This document shows positions 54,089 to 63,454 of a stretch of DNA of 64,000 nt, one piece after another. The stretch is from Candidatus Sodalis pierantonius str. SOPE (GTDB lineage: Bacteria; Pseudomonadota; Gammaproteobacteria; Enterobacterales; Enterobacteriaceae): contig NZ_CP006568.1 in NCBI RefSeq assembly GCF_000517405.1, forward strand, positions 3,038,001-3,102,000, written 5' to 3'. Both the position numbers and the translations under genes were made by a program. The stretch's first letter is position 1. Each line of letters begins with the position of its first letter. The notes under the pieces are model-generated. The model saw only the letters and a program-made list of their open reading frames with translations. It was not told the origin of the DNA and did no database searches.

Positions 54089-55297
54089 TCAAAGGCCGGA
54101 GTCGCCGCTGTCCAGCCGTCGCTGCCGGGCGAAAAGCAGCGTTACGGCAACGCCCACCAGCGCGCATAGCATGGCGGCGCCAAATACCAAGGCATAACCG
54201 AAGGCGGTCGCCAGCATACCGGTTAGCGGTCCGGTCAGGGCATAGGCGACATCCTGAAACGCGCTGTAGCCGCCTACCGCCGTCGCACGCGTCTGCGCCG
54301 GTACTCGTTTCACCACTTCCACCCCCATGGCGGGGAATATCAATGAGCATCCGGCGCCGGTCAAGCCCGTCCCCAGCAGCGCCAAACCGGGATCCGTCGC
54401 CAGCCACAGCAGCGCGAGGCCGAGCGCTTCCACCGCCAGCGAGATGAGTGTCAACCGTACGCCGCCTAAGCGATCCGGCCAATGGCTGCCCCAAAAGCGC
54501 AGGGCGACAAAAGCAATACCGAAGGCACTGAAAGCGAAACCGGCATGATCCCAATGCCGCAAATTGAAATACAGTGAAACGAAGGTACCGATGGCGGCAA
54601 AACCCACCCCCTGCAGCGCCAGCGCCATCCCCGGCAGCCAAATCAACCTGAGCACCGCTTTGAGGGACGGCCGATTGCCGGGATGCGGTCGAATCGACGC
54701 AATGCGGGCATTGCAGGCCAGGGCCAGCAGCGGCAATAGCAGCGTCGTTAACCCGAGAGTAATAAAACCACCGGAGCGGTGATAGAGCAGCAGACCGACC
54801 GGCGCGCCCACCGCCAGCGAGCCATAAATTGCGGCGCCGTTCCACGACATGACCTTACCCGCCCGCACCTGTCCCAGCAAACCGAACCCCCAGCTTAGGG
54901 TACCGGTCAGCAATTGGCTCTCACCAAAACCCAGCATCACGCGCCCTATCAGCAGCAGCCCGTAGCGCGGATAGACCGGCAACGGCAGCAGGGCGGAAAG
55001 CAGATAGAACACGCCGGCCAGTCCGCATGCCGCCATCCCCTGAAGCGCGGATCGCTTGGCGCCGCACTGGTCGGCGAGCCTGCCGGCGTAACTGCGGTTC
55101 AGTACCGTGGCCAGGAACTGAACACCGACCGCGACGCCCACCAGGGTATTACTGAGCCCCAGCTCGTCATGGACGTAAAGCGGGATAACCGGTAGCGGCA
55201 ACGCCACGGTCAAATAACACAGAAACACCGCGCTACACAGCGAGAACAGCGTCTTATTCGCCGGAATGGTGCCCAATGTAGTCGGTTCAGCATACAT
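54089..55297 (-). CDS. yfcJ: MFS transporter YfcJ
   Basis: A 402-residue, 12-helix major facilitator superfamily exporter, YfcJ/YhhS type. MFS motif region NRSYAGRLADQCGAKRSAL between helices 2 and 3, GFGESQLLTGTLSWGFG, VGGYSAFQDVAYALTGPLTG. Substrate not established. I chose ATG 55297 (MYAEPTTLGTIPANKT), with GGAG upstream; the longer frame to 55375 is not homologous. Intact. Confidence 0.9.
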   Translation of the reverse strand: MYAEPTTLGTIPANKTLFSLCSAVFLCYLTVALPLPVIPLYVHDELGLSNTLVGVAVGVQFLATVLNRSYAGRLADQCGAKRSALQGMAACGLAGVFYLLSALLPLPVYPRYGLLLIGRVMLGFGESQLLTGTLSWGFGLLGQVRAGKVMSWNGAAIYGSLAVGAPVGLLLYHRSGGFITLGLTTLLLPLLALACNARIASIRPHPGNRPSLKAVLRLIWLPGMALALQGVGFAAIGTFVSLYFNLRHWDHAGFAFSAFGIAFVALRFWGSHWPDRLGGVRLTLISLAVEALGLALLWLATDPGLALLGTGLTGAGCSLIFPAMGVEVVKRVPAQTRATAVGGYSAFQDVAYALTGPLTGMLATAFGYALVFGAAMLCALVGVAVTLLFARQRRLDSGDSGL

Positions 55298-55338
55298 AGT
55301 GCGGGCTTGCTCCTGACAATTAACGGCATAGAGAGCAT

Positions 55339-55397
55339 AAAAAAACCAACGCCCTTTCCCTGCCGAGGCCGTCACGGTAGAGAGGGAAGCGTTGGTT
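55339..55397 (-). terminator. fabB intrinsic terminator
   Basis: On the minus strand AACCAACGC pairs with GCGTTGGTT, with an inner CCCT/AGGG pairing, followed by seven T. It lies 80 bp after the fabB stop and just before yfcJ. Confidence 0.85.
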
Positions 55398-55476
55398 AGC
55401 GTGAAGGCTTACGCCATTGTACGGCAAAGGGGCCGCGAAGGCCGGTGCCCCACGGCGCGTCCGCATCCGACGCGGC

Positions 55477-56688
55477 TCAGCGGTATTTCCGCATAACAAG
55501 CGTGGCGTTGGTGCCGCCGAAACCAAAGCTGTTGCTCATCACGGTAGTCAAGGTGCGCTGGGTCGGCTCGGTGATGACATTCATCCCTTCCGCCTGCGGA
55601 TCGAGTTCGTCAATATTGATGCTCGGAGCGATGAAACCATGCTCCAACATCAGCAGCGTAAAGATCGTCTCATGCACCCCTGCTGCGCCCAGCGAGTGGC
55701 CGGTCATCGCTTTGGTGGAGGAGAACGCCGGATGCTGGCTGCCGAAGGTTTCACGAATCGCCCACAGCTCTTTCACGTCGCCGACCGGGGTGGAGGTGCC
55801 ATGGACGTTAAGATAATCCACCGGCGTATCTACCTCTTTCAGCGCCATATGCATACAACGGATGGCGCCTTCGCCGGACGGCGCTACCATGTCCACGCCG
55901 TCGGAGGTCGCGCCATAACCGATGATTTCGGCATAGATATGGGCGCCGCGGGCCAGGGCGTGCTCCAGCTCTTCCACGACCACGATACCGCCACCGCCGG
56001 CGATAACAAAGCCGTCGCGATTGACGTCATAGGTGCGCGACGCTTTCTGCGGCGTTTCGTTGTAGCGGGTGGATAACGCCCCCATGGCATCGAATTCACA
56101 GGCCATTTCCCAGCACAGCTCTTCACCGCCGCCGGCGAAGACCACATCTTGTTTGCCGAGCTGGATCATTTCCACCGCATTGCCGATACAGTGCGCGGAG
56201 GTCGAACAGGCGGAACTGATGGAATAATTGACGCCGCGGATTTTAAAAGGCGTCGCCAGACACGCCGATACGCCGGAGGCCATGGCTTTGGTGACCATAT
56301 AGGGCCCCACGCCGCGCAAACCGCGGGCGCGCATGCCGTCGGATCCGGCAACCTGATTGCGCGGCGAGCCGCCGCCGGAGCCCACGATAAGGCCGGTGCG
56401 ATCGTTGGAGACCATGTCGGGGGTTAGGCCGGAATCGGCAACCGCCTGCTCCATGGACAGGAAGGCGTAGACAGAGGCATCACTCATAAAGCGCGCCATT
56501 TTGCGATCAATCAGCCCGGTAGTATCGAGTTTGACATTGCCCCAGACATGGCTGCGCATGCCGGAATCTTTCAATTCCTGGGAAAAGGTAATCCCGGAGC
56601 GGCCTTGTTGCAACGCGGCCAGGACTTCTTTTTGGTCGTTACCGATACTTGATAAGATCCCCAGGCCGGTAATCACAACACGTTTCAT
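55477..56688 (-). CDS. fabB: 3-oxoacyl-ACP synthase I
   Basis: A 403-residue condensing enzyme needed for unsaturated fatty acid elongation. Cys-His-His triad: Cys in SSACSTSAHCIGNA, His in NVHGTSTPVGD, His in AMTGHSLGAAGVHE. C-terminal NSFGFGGTNATLVM. Ribosome site AAGAGG upstream of the ATG. A palindromic FabR-like site lies 45 bp upstream. Intact. Confidence 0.98.
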   Translation of the reverse strand: MKRVVITGLGILSSIGNDQKEVLAALQQGRSGITFSQELKDSGMRSHVWGNVKLDTTGLIDRKMARFMSDASVYAFLSMEQAVADSGLTPDMVSNDRTGLIVGSGGGSPRNQVAGSDGMRARGLRGVGPYMVTKAMASGVSACLATPFKIRGVNYSISSACSTSAHCIGNAVEMIQLGKQDVVFAGGGEELCWEMACEFDAMGALSTRYNETPQKASRTYDVNRDGFVIAGGGGIVVVEELEHALARGAHIYAEIIGYGATSDGVDMVAPSGEGAIRCMHMALKEVDTPVDYLNVHGTSTPVGDVKELWAIRETFGSQHPAFSSTKAMTGHSLGAAGVHETIFTLLMLEHGFIAPSINIDELDPQAEGMNVITEPTQRTLTTVMSNSFGFGGTNATLVMRKYR

Positions 56689-56732
56689 TTAATACCTCTT
56701 GTAATAATATTTGAGTTTCAGTCACGCACTTT

Positions 56733-56750
56733 AGCTTACAGATGTAAGCT
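56733..56750. promoter_or_regulatory. FabR-like palindromic operator of fabB
   Basis: AGCTTACA-GA-TGTAAGCT: perfect 8-bp arms with a 2-bp centre, 45-62 bp upstream of the fabB start. Size, form and position fit the FabR operator of enterobacterial fabA and fabB (consensus near AGCGTACA-N2-TGTACGCT, from memory). Assignment to FabR rather than FadR is inference. Confidence 0.65.
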
Positions 56751-56843
56751 GAACAAGTCCGATCAGCGGATGTTAGTAAAATTTGCACCGGAAAGCCCGC
56801 GTGGTTAGAATCGTGCCACTTTCCCTGCCGTGAGCCTGCTGCC

Positions 56844-58524
56844 GTGAACCGCCACGCTATTGTACCCGCCGTCGTGCGCTGGAACGAACAGGGTACACCT
56901 GTATCCCAAAAATTTGATGACGTTTACTTTTCCAATCAGGATGGGCTGGCGGAAACGCGCCATGTTTTTCTCAACGGAAACGGCTTGCCCGCCCGCTTTA
57001 GCCATCATCCGCGCCCGGTGTTCAGGGTGGCGGAAACCGGGTTTGGCACCGGCCTCAATTTTCTGGCGTTATGTCATGCTTTTGACCAACATTGCCGGCA
57101 ACAGCCAATAACGGGCGCGCGGCGCCTGCACTTCATCAGCTTTGAGAAATTCCCCCTCGGTCCTGAGGATTTGCGCAGCGCGCTTGAGCCCTGGGAAGAA
57201 CTGGCGCCGCTGGCGCGCGAACTGCAAACCCTCTGGCCGCAGCCGCTGGCCGGCTATCACCGCCTAGAGCTGGCGCACGGCCGAGTAATTCTCGATATCG
57301 GCTTCGGCGATGTAAACGCGCTGATCCCCACGCTGGATCCCAGCCTTGACGATGGCATCGACGCCTGGTTTCTCGATGGCTTCGCGCCGGCGAAAAACCC
57401 TGATATGTGGCAGGAAACGCTGTTTGCCGCCATGGCCCGGTTAGCGGCGCCGGCCGGCAGTTTCGCTACCTTTACCGCCGCCGGCTTTGTTCGCCGCGGG
57501 CTTCAGCAGGCCGGATTCGCCGTGGCGAAGGTTAAAGGGTTCGGCCATAAGCGGGAGATGCTTACCGGCACGCGCCTGCCGCGCCCTGGTATGCCCGTCC
57601 CGCGGCCGCTGTTCCTGACGATGTAGCGATTATCGGCGGCGGTATCGCCAGTGCGCTTACCGCGCTGGCGTTACAACGGCGCGGCGCCCGCGTCACGCTC
57701 TATTGCGCCGACGGTCAACCGGCGCAAGGCGCTTCCGGCAATCGTCAGGGCGCACTCTATCCGCTGCTCAATCACCGGTATGATGCCTTGGCCCAATTTT
57801 ACGCCACCGCCTTTCCCTATGCGCTGCGCTGCTATCAACAGCTGGCGGCGCAAGGCGTGGTTTTTGAACATCATTGGTGCGGCGTCACCCAGCTGGCCTG
57901 GGACGAGAAAAGCGCTACAGCTCGCCGAGCGGCAGGGACTACAAACACACTACCGCAGGCCGGTCAACGGCCTAAACGCCGACGGCAGCGGCGGCTGGGG
58001 GGTGAGGTTCGCCGACGGACTCGAAGCGCGCCACGCCACGGTCGTGTTGGCCAATGGACAGGGGATGAGCGCGCTGGCCCCTACCACGTTGCTGCCGCTT
58101 TATGCGGTGCGCGGCCAAGTGAGTCATATTCCGGCGACGGCGCCGCTGGCGGCGCTGCGCCAGGTCCTGTGTTTTGATGGTTATCTGACGCCGCAAAGCC
58201 CCGGCAACGCTTGCCATTGCTTGGGGACCAGCTATCAACGCGGCGACGCCGGTACGGATTACCGTGAAAGCGAACAGCAGCAAAATCTGCAACGATTGCG
58301 GGATTGCCTGCCGGAGGCGCCTTGGCTGGACGCGGTGGATATCAGCGGCCAGCAGGCACGTTGCGGCGGAAATCGTGGCGGCCCAGATATTCGGCGAGCC
58401 CTTGCCGGTCAACCGCACCGTGGCACAGGCCTTGAATCCCAACCGTTTCTGGATACGCAACTTATTGAAGGGGAAAGAGATCGTCCAGCGGCGGCCTTCC
58501 TCCCCGCGCGCAGAGGACTCATAA
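56844..58524 (+). pseudogene. mnmC: tRNA mnm5s2U enzyme MnmC, oxidase half broken
   Basis: A bifunctional wobble-uridine enzyme. The N-terminal methyltransferase domain is open and complete from ATG 56844 to 57626 (260 residues; YFSNQDGLAETRHVFL, SAM motif ETGFGTGLNFLALCHAF, LDGFAPAKNPDMW, FTAAGFVRRGLQQAGF). The C-terminal FAD oxidase continues in other frames (IIGGGIASALTALALQRRGA near 57630, ASGNRQGALYPLLN, later VRGQVSHIPATAPL). There are frameshifts near 57600 and 57910, a deletion of roughly 100 codons near 58360, and the end NPNRFWIRNLLKGKE with a stop at 58524. The first domain may still be made as a free methyltransferase. Confidence 0.88.
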
Positions 58525-58737
58525 GCGGGTGAAGCGAGCGCAGGGTGCAAGGATGGCTACATTCACCCTCTCCTACTGGACAGCCGTTGTTGTAAGCCGC
58601 TGCGCGGGACGGCTGAACCTTGGACGTCCGCTACCGCCGCTGATTGCCGCGCGTAACCGCGCTACTCCCCCGCCGCCGTCCATCGGCGCCCCATGCGACG
58701 CGAAACCGGGTGCGGGTCAGCGTCACGGTGGCGCGAC
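58525..58737. other. gap between mnmC and yfcL
   Basis: About 210 bp, GC-rich. No gene, hairpin with T-run or known site recognised. Confidence 0.3.
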
Positions 58738-59013
58738 TCAGCCCGCGGCGCGCTGATAGAGCGTTTGCCACATCGTTTTGACCAAAATCTGATCCGGCGG
58801 CGACAGCTCCCCTTTACTGATGGCGCGCTCAAGACTTTCCTGCACTCGGCTATGCAGCGCTTCCAGGGTATGCTCGCCGTTCTGTTCGGTTTCCGCGACC
58901 GCCAGCGTCAGATGACCACGCAGATAGCCGCCGGCGAACAGTTCATCGTCACTGGCATGCTCGACCATTTCATCGATCTGCGCCAGAATGCGCGCTTCAA
59001 AATCCGCGATCAT
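58738..59013 (-). CDS. yfcL: YfcL family protein
   Basis: A 91-residue acidic helical protein matching E. coli YfcL along its length (MIADFEARILAQIDEMVEHA, SDDELFAGGYLRGHLTLAVAE, LERAISKGELSPPDQ). Function unknown. I chose ATG 59013, seven bases after an AGAGG site; an ATG two codons earlier (59019) is too close to that site. Intact. Confidence 0.88.
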   Translation of the reverse strand: MIADFEARILAQIDEMVEHASDDELFAGGYLRGHLTLAVAETEQNGEHTLEALHSRVQESLERAISKGELSPPDQILVKTMWQTLYQRAAG

Positions 59014-59040
59014 ACTCATCCTCTTGATGATGTTGTAATG

Positions 59041-59595
59041 CTATTCTTTTAGGTCTGATGGCAAAGGGAACTGCTCTTGCGCCAGCGGCGGCGTTTGATA
59101 ATAGCGGTGCAGCGCCTGTTTAAACGCCGCCGGGCGTGGCCCTACCCCGTTTTCCAGATTCAACATGACCTGTGCATGCACCTGCCGCTGGAATAAAATG
59201 CGATCAGGCTAACAATCTCCATTGAGATTATCGCAGCTGACATGAAAGGGGAAGCCGGCGGCGACGCAAAACATCCATTCCAGCGCCTGCGGTTTGATTT
59301 CGGCGCGCTCAAACTGCGCCTGCGTGTCGGCATCGCGCCCGTCGGGACAATACCAGTAGCCGAAATCGACCAAAAGCCGTCGGCGAGCGCCCGCAATGCA
59401 CCAGTGGGCGATTTCGTGCAGCGCGCTGGCATAATAGCCGTGGGCGAAAATGATGCGATGATAGGGCGCCGCGTCGTCGGCGGGAATATAGAGGGGCTCT
59501 TCGTCGCCTTTAATTAACCGCGTATTCAACGTGTCGGCAAAACAGCCGTCGAAGATGTCAATTAACTGTTGGTAATGATGGGGTTGTACGGACAT
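59041..59595 (-). pseudogene. epmC: EF-P lysine hydroxylase EpmC, one amber codon
   Basis: EpmC hydroxylates the beta-lysylated Lys of elongation factor P. Codons 1-128 are normal (HHYQQLIDIFDGCFADTLNT, FAHGYYASALHEIAHWCIAG with the metal-binding HExxH, DFGYWYCPDGRDADTQAQFE, FHVSCDNLNGD). A TAG (59209-59211) follows, then the same frame continues PDRILFQRQVHAQVM to the proper end LPSDLKE and a TAG at 59041. The single nonsense codon removes the last 56 residues. The HEIAHW site is upstream of it. Confidence 0.9.
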
Positions 59596-59604
59596 GCTTT
59601 ACCT

Positions 59605-60462
59605 TTACAGCCACACGGCCAGCCAGTGCGCAATAGCGGCGCCGTGATTGTCATAAATCAGTTTGATACTCATCAACAGCGATACCGCCACGATCATCGG
59701 CCGGATCAGCTGCTGCCCTTTCGCCAGCACCATGCGGGCGCCAAGCCGTGCGCCCAGAATTTGTCCCGCCAGCATCACCAGACCGACCGCCCATATCACT
59801 TTGCCCGAAAGGACAAACAGCATCAGACCGCCGAAATTGGAGGTAAAATTCAGTACATTGGCATGTGCGGTGGCGGTGGCGGTGGCGGTGGCGGTGGCGG
59901 TGGCGGTGGCGGTGGCGGTGGCGGTGGCGGTGGCGGTGGCGAGGTTATACCCGCTTAGCATAACAAAGGCCAGAGCGTAAAATGAACCGGCGCCTGGCCC
60001 AAAAAAGCCATCGTAAAACCCCACGCAGCCGCCGGCCACCAGGGCGAATGGCCAGCCGGATAACCGACGTTGCCGATCTTCGGCGCCGATACGCGGCATC
60101 AGCAGGAAATAGAGGCCTATCGCTATCACCAGCAGCGGCAGCAGTTGGCGCAGCAAATCGGCGCGCACATGCTGAATAAAAACGACGCCCGCCACCGCTC
60201 CCAGCAGAGTCATGGCGATGTTGCGTTTCTGATCGGCGAGCTTCACCGTCCCCCGACGCACAAAATACAGGCTGGCGGAAAAGCTGCCGCCCACGCTTTG
60301 TAATTTATTGGTCGCCAGCGCCTGCGTTGGGGCCAGCCCCGCGGCCAGCAGCGCCGGGATGGTGATAAGCCCGCCGCCGGCCAGCGTATCGATAAACCCG
60401 GCCAGTACCGCGACGAAAAACAGCCCCGCCAGCAGCCAGGGCGAAACCACTAACCAATCCAT
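59605..60462 (-). CDS. yfcA: TSUP/TauE-family permease YfcA with expanded Ala-Thr repeat
   Basis: A 285-residue putative anion exporter (E. coli YfcA 269). TSUP half-repeats: VAVLAGFIDTLAGGGLITIPALL, ALATNKLQSVGGSFSASLYF, GGCVGFYDGFFGPGAGSFYAL, SGKVIWAVGLVMLAGQILGARLGARM. Where E. coli reads a short Ala-Lys-Ala-Thr-Ala stretch, this protein has twelve Ala-Thr pairs coded by a hexamer array (59869-59940), inside or beside a predicted membrane helix. The frame is unaffected. I chose ATG 60462, seven bases after AGGGA, over a TTG at 60468. Activity with the 18-20 extra residues is uncertain. Confidence 0.88.
   Translation of the reverse strand: MDWLVVSPWLLAGLFFVAVLAGFIDTLAGGGLITIPALLAAGLAPTQALATNKLQSVGGSFSASLYFVRRGTVKLADQKRNIAMTLLGAVAGVVFIQHVRADLLRQLLPLLVIAIGLYFLLMPRIGAEDRQRRLSGWPFALVAGGCVGFYDGFFGPGAGSFYALAFVMLSGYNLATATATATATATATATATATATATAHANVLNFTSNFGGLMLFVLSGKVIWAVGLVMLAGQILGARLGARMVLAKGQQLIRPMIVAVSLLMSIKLIYDNHGAAIAHWLAVWL
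59869..59940. repeat. 12-unit hexanucleotide array inside yfcA
   Basis: Twelve perfect tandem GGTGGC units (GCCACC on the coding strand) giving alternating Ala-Thr. No interrupted units are seen, unlike the array near yfbR, so the expansion is young. Confidence 0.98.
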
Positions 60463-60533
60463 ACTCAATTCCCTAATGACGGTAGCGCGGGGCCATCACT
60501 GGCCCCGGCGACGCTGGCGCGGCGGCCTGCTTT

Positions 60534-61354
60534 TCAGGGCAATACCCGATGCCGATCGAGCAGCGCCTGACAGGCGGCAGGCGGCGGCGTTTTTTTCACC
60601 GGTGCGCCGGTGCCGGGTTTGGCCGGCAGAAACCAGCTCTCCAGTTCGGCGCCGCAACCGTCGCCCGGCGGCGGTGCCGGCTGATCGACGCAGTCGCGGC
60701 TGCCCGGCGGACAGCGCAGCCGTACGTGCATATGGGCCCGGTGACCGAACCAGGGCCGAACCTTGCGCAGCCAGTCGCGATCGCTGCCCGCATCCAGGCA
60801 CAGCTGTTTTTTAATGGCCGGATTGACAAAAATACGGATGACCTGGTCATCCTCCGCCGCCAGTTTAATCAGCGCGGCGGTTTGCGGCTGCCACAGGCGC
60901 GGCACTACGCCGCGGCCGTTGGCTGACACCAGATCCAGCGGCTGGGGTTTCAGCAGTTGGGAGGCGCTCCAGCGCTGACGCGGCGTCTGTAGCCAGATAT
61001 CCGCATCCAGTCCCGACTGGTGGCTGGCGTGCCCGCTGCTGAACCGGCCGCCGGCGGCATCGCCATATCACCGACCAGCACCTCTCCCAGCCCCAAATGT
61101 TTCACCTGATTACTCAGGCGCTGGATGAACAACAGCAGATCCGGATGGCCGAAATAGCGCCGCTGATCCGGCCGTAACACCTGATAATTCCCCGCCTCCA
61201 GCGGCAACGGCTGGGCGCCGACAATACAGCCGTTGGAGAAGCTGCCGATGGGGCTGGGCGCGCCGGCGATGGGATACTCGATTTTTTGCTACGGCGTCTG
61301 CGCGGCGCCCGCGCCGAATGCCGCCAGCCAGACCGTGATTAGCCTACGCATCAT
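60534..61354 (-). pseudogene. mepA: murein endopeptidase MepA, nonsense and frameshift
   Basis: Periplasmic LAS-type metallopeptidase that cuts DD- and LD-crosslinks. Signal-peptide start MMRRLITVWLAAFGAGAAQTP, then a TAG (Trp in E. coli), then QKIEYPIAGAP, SFSNGCIVGAQPLP, DQRRYFGHPDLLLFIQRL. A frameshift near 61055 follows the GDMAMP segment. The remainder is open in another frame (GRGVVPRLW, IFVNPAIKKQLCLDAG, DWLRKVRPWFGHRAHMHVRL, end ALLDRHRVLP). The start ATG is three bases after the aroC stop. Not functional. Confidence 0.93.
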
Positions 61355-61356
61355 GG

Positions 61357-62442
61357 TCACCATATCGGCGCCGCCGCAACAACGTCCGCACACTGCGCAC
61401 GCTGGCGCAACAGATGATCCATCAACACGATCGCCATCATGGCCTCGGTGATCGGCACCGCGCGAATGCCGACGCAGGGATCGTGACGACCGCGGGTCAC
61501 CATTTCCACCGCCTCGCCGCTGCGGTTCACCGTCCGACCGGGCACCATGATACTGGAGGTGGGCTTCAGGGCGAGATGAGCGATAACCGGCTGGCCACTG
61601 CTGATGCCGCCGAGAATGCCGCCGGCGTGATTGCTTTGAAAACCTTCGGGGGTGATCTCGTCGCGGTTTTCGCTGCCGCGCTTGCCGATGACCGCGAAGC
61701 CATCGCCTATCTCGACCCCTTTCACCGCGTTAATGCTCATCAGCGCGTGGGCCAGATCGGCATCAAGGCGGTCGAATACCGGCTCACCCAGGCCGGCGGG
61801 CAAATTCTCTGCTACGATCGTAACCTTGGCGCCAATGGAATCCCCGGCTTTTTTCAAATCGCGCATCAGCGCATCGAGCGCCTCCAGACGGTCGACATCC
61901 GGGCAGAAGAAGGGATTTTGTTCCACCTGCGCCCAATCTTTGAGTTCGCAGCGAATATCGCCCATTTGCGCCAAAAAACCGCGCACCTGCACGCCGCAGT
62001 GTTGCGCTAGATATTTCTTGGCGATGGCGCCGGCGGCGACGCGCATCGCCGTTTCCCGCGCCGATGAACGACCGCCGCCGCGATAATCCCGTCGGCCATA
62101 CTTCTGTTCGTAGCTGTAATCGGCGTGGCCCGGACGGTAGAGATCTTTGATAGCGCTGTAATCCTGCGAGCGCTGATCGGTATTCTCAATAAGTAGCCCG
62201 ATGCTGGTGCCGGTAGTGACACCCTCGAATACGCCGGAGAGGATCTTCACGCGGTCCGGCTCGCGTCGCTGCGTGGTATAGCGCGACGTGCCGGGCCGCC
62301 GGCGGTCGAGATCGCGCTGCAGATCCTCCTCGCTAAGCGGGATACCCGGCGGTACGCCGTCGACGATCCCGCCCAGGGCCGGGCCATGGGATTCCCCGAA
62401 GGTGGTAACGCGGAAAAATTGCCCAATACTGTTCCCTGCCAT
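61357..62442 (-). CDS. aroC: chorismate synthase
   Basis: A 361-residue FMN-dependent last enzyme of the shikimate pathway, same length as in E. coli. Signatures: GESHGPALGGIVDGVPPG, the GHADYSYEQKYGRRDYRGGG and RSSARETAMRVAAGAIA region, SNHAGGILGGISSGQPV, RHDPCVGIRAVPITEAM. Intact, so chorismate is still made even though the menaquinone branch is lost. Confidence 0.98.
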   Translation of the reverse strand: MAGNSIGQFFRVTTFGESHGPALGGIVDGVPPGIPLSEEDLQRDLDRRRPGTSRYTTQRREPDRVKILSGVFEGVTTGTSIGLLIENTDQRSQDYSAIKDLYRPGHADYSYEQKYGRRDYRGGGRSSARETAMRVAAGAIAKKYLAQHCGVQVRGFLAQMGDIRCELKDWAQVEQNPFFCPDVDRLEALDALMRDLKKAGDSIGAKVTIVAENLPAGLGEPVFDRLDADLAHALMSINAVKGVEIGDGFAVIGKRGSENRDEITPEGFQSNHAGGILGGISSGQPVIAHLALKPTSSIMVPGRTVNRSGEAVEMVTRGRHDPCVGIRAVPITEAMMAIVLMDHLLRQRAQCADVVAAAPIW

Positions 62443-62521
62443 AGGGACTCCTTCTCAATTCCTGATAAATAAAACAGACACGCCACGGCCGCACGCGAGT
62501 TCTGCGGCCGGGCCAGGGGTT

Positions 62522-63454
62522 TTAATCACGGTACAGCTTGAAAAGTTCGCCGCAGGCGATCAACTGTTGCCGCGTCAACATGAATACACCGTCGCCACCT
62601 TGGGCGAATTCCAGCCAGCGGAATGGCACCTGCGGGTATTGCGCCATCAAATGCACCATGCTGTTGCCCACTTCGCAAATCAACACGCCATTCTGGGCAA
62701 GATAATCGGGCGCACAGGCCAGAATACGCCGCACCAGCTTGAGGCCATCGCTGCCGGCGGCCAGGCCCAGCACCGGTTCAGCGTGAAACTCCGCCGGCAA
62801 ATCGTTCATATCCTCTTCATCCACATAAGGAGGATTGGTCACGATCACGTCATAGGCCAGCGGCGGTAAGTCACGGAATAAATCGGAGCGAATCGGGGTG
62901 ACCTGATGCTCAACGCCGTGCGCCTGGATATTTTGCTCCGCCACCACCAATACGCCGGGGGCAATATCCACCGCGTCCACCTCCGCCTCGGGATAGGCGT
63001 AGGCGCAAGCGATGGCAATGCAACCGCTACCGGTACACATATCAAGGATATGCGTCGGAGAATGGGACAACAGATCGCGAAAACGATCGGTAATCAGTTC
63101 GCCAATGGGCGAACGCGGGATCAGCACGCGATCGTCAACATAAAATTCCAGTCCGCAAAACCAGGCCTTGTTGGTCAAGTACGGCACGGGTATGCGCTCA
63201 TTGACCCGGCGGATCACCCGCTCAACCACGCGGGCACGCTCGCTGGAGGTCAGGCGCGCGCCGTGCATCTCCGGCGGCAGATCCAGCGGCAGGAACAAAC
63301 TGGGCAACACCAGCTGTAACGCTTCATCCCAGGGATTGTCGGTACCGTGGCCGTAATAGAGCTGCGCGGCGTTAAACCGGCTGACCGTCCAGCGCAGCAT
63401 ATCCTGTATGGTATGCATTTCCGCTACCGCTTCACCCACAAAAATTTTGTCCAA
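62522..63454 (-). CDS. prmB: ribosomal protein uL3 glutamine methyltransferase
   Basis: A 310-residue SAM methyltransferase that modifies a Gln of ribosomal protein L3. SAM motif ILDMCTGSGCIAIACAYAYP, catalytic VTNPPYVDEEDMND, GLAAGSDGLKLVRRIL. The start is probably TTG 63454 (reads as Met, then DKIFVGEAVAEMHT). It gives the E. coli length and sits five bases after a strong GGAGG. An ATG ten codons upstream (63484, MKKVKAAEGR) is the alternative. Intact. Confidence 0.93.
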   Translation of the reverse strand: MDKIFVGEAVAEMHTIQDMLRWTVSRFNAAQLYYGHGTDNPWDEALQLVLPSLFLPLDLPPEMHGARLTSSERARVVERVIRRVNERIPVPYLTNKAWFCGLEFYVDDRVLIPRSPIGELITDRFRDLLSHSPTHILDMCTGSGCIAIACAYAYPEAEVDAVDIAPGVLVVAEQNIQAHGVEHQVTPIRSDLFRDLPPLAYDVIVTNPPYVDEEDMNDLPAEFHAEPVLGLAAGSDGLKLVRRILACAPDYLAQNGVLICEVGNSMVHLMAQYPQVPFRWLEFAQGGDGVFMLTRQQLIACGELFKLYRD

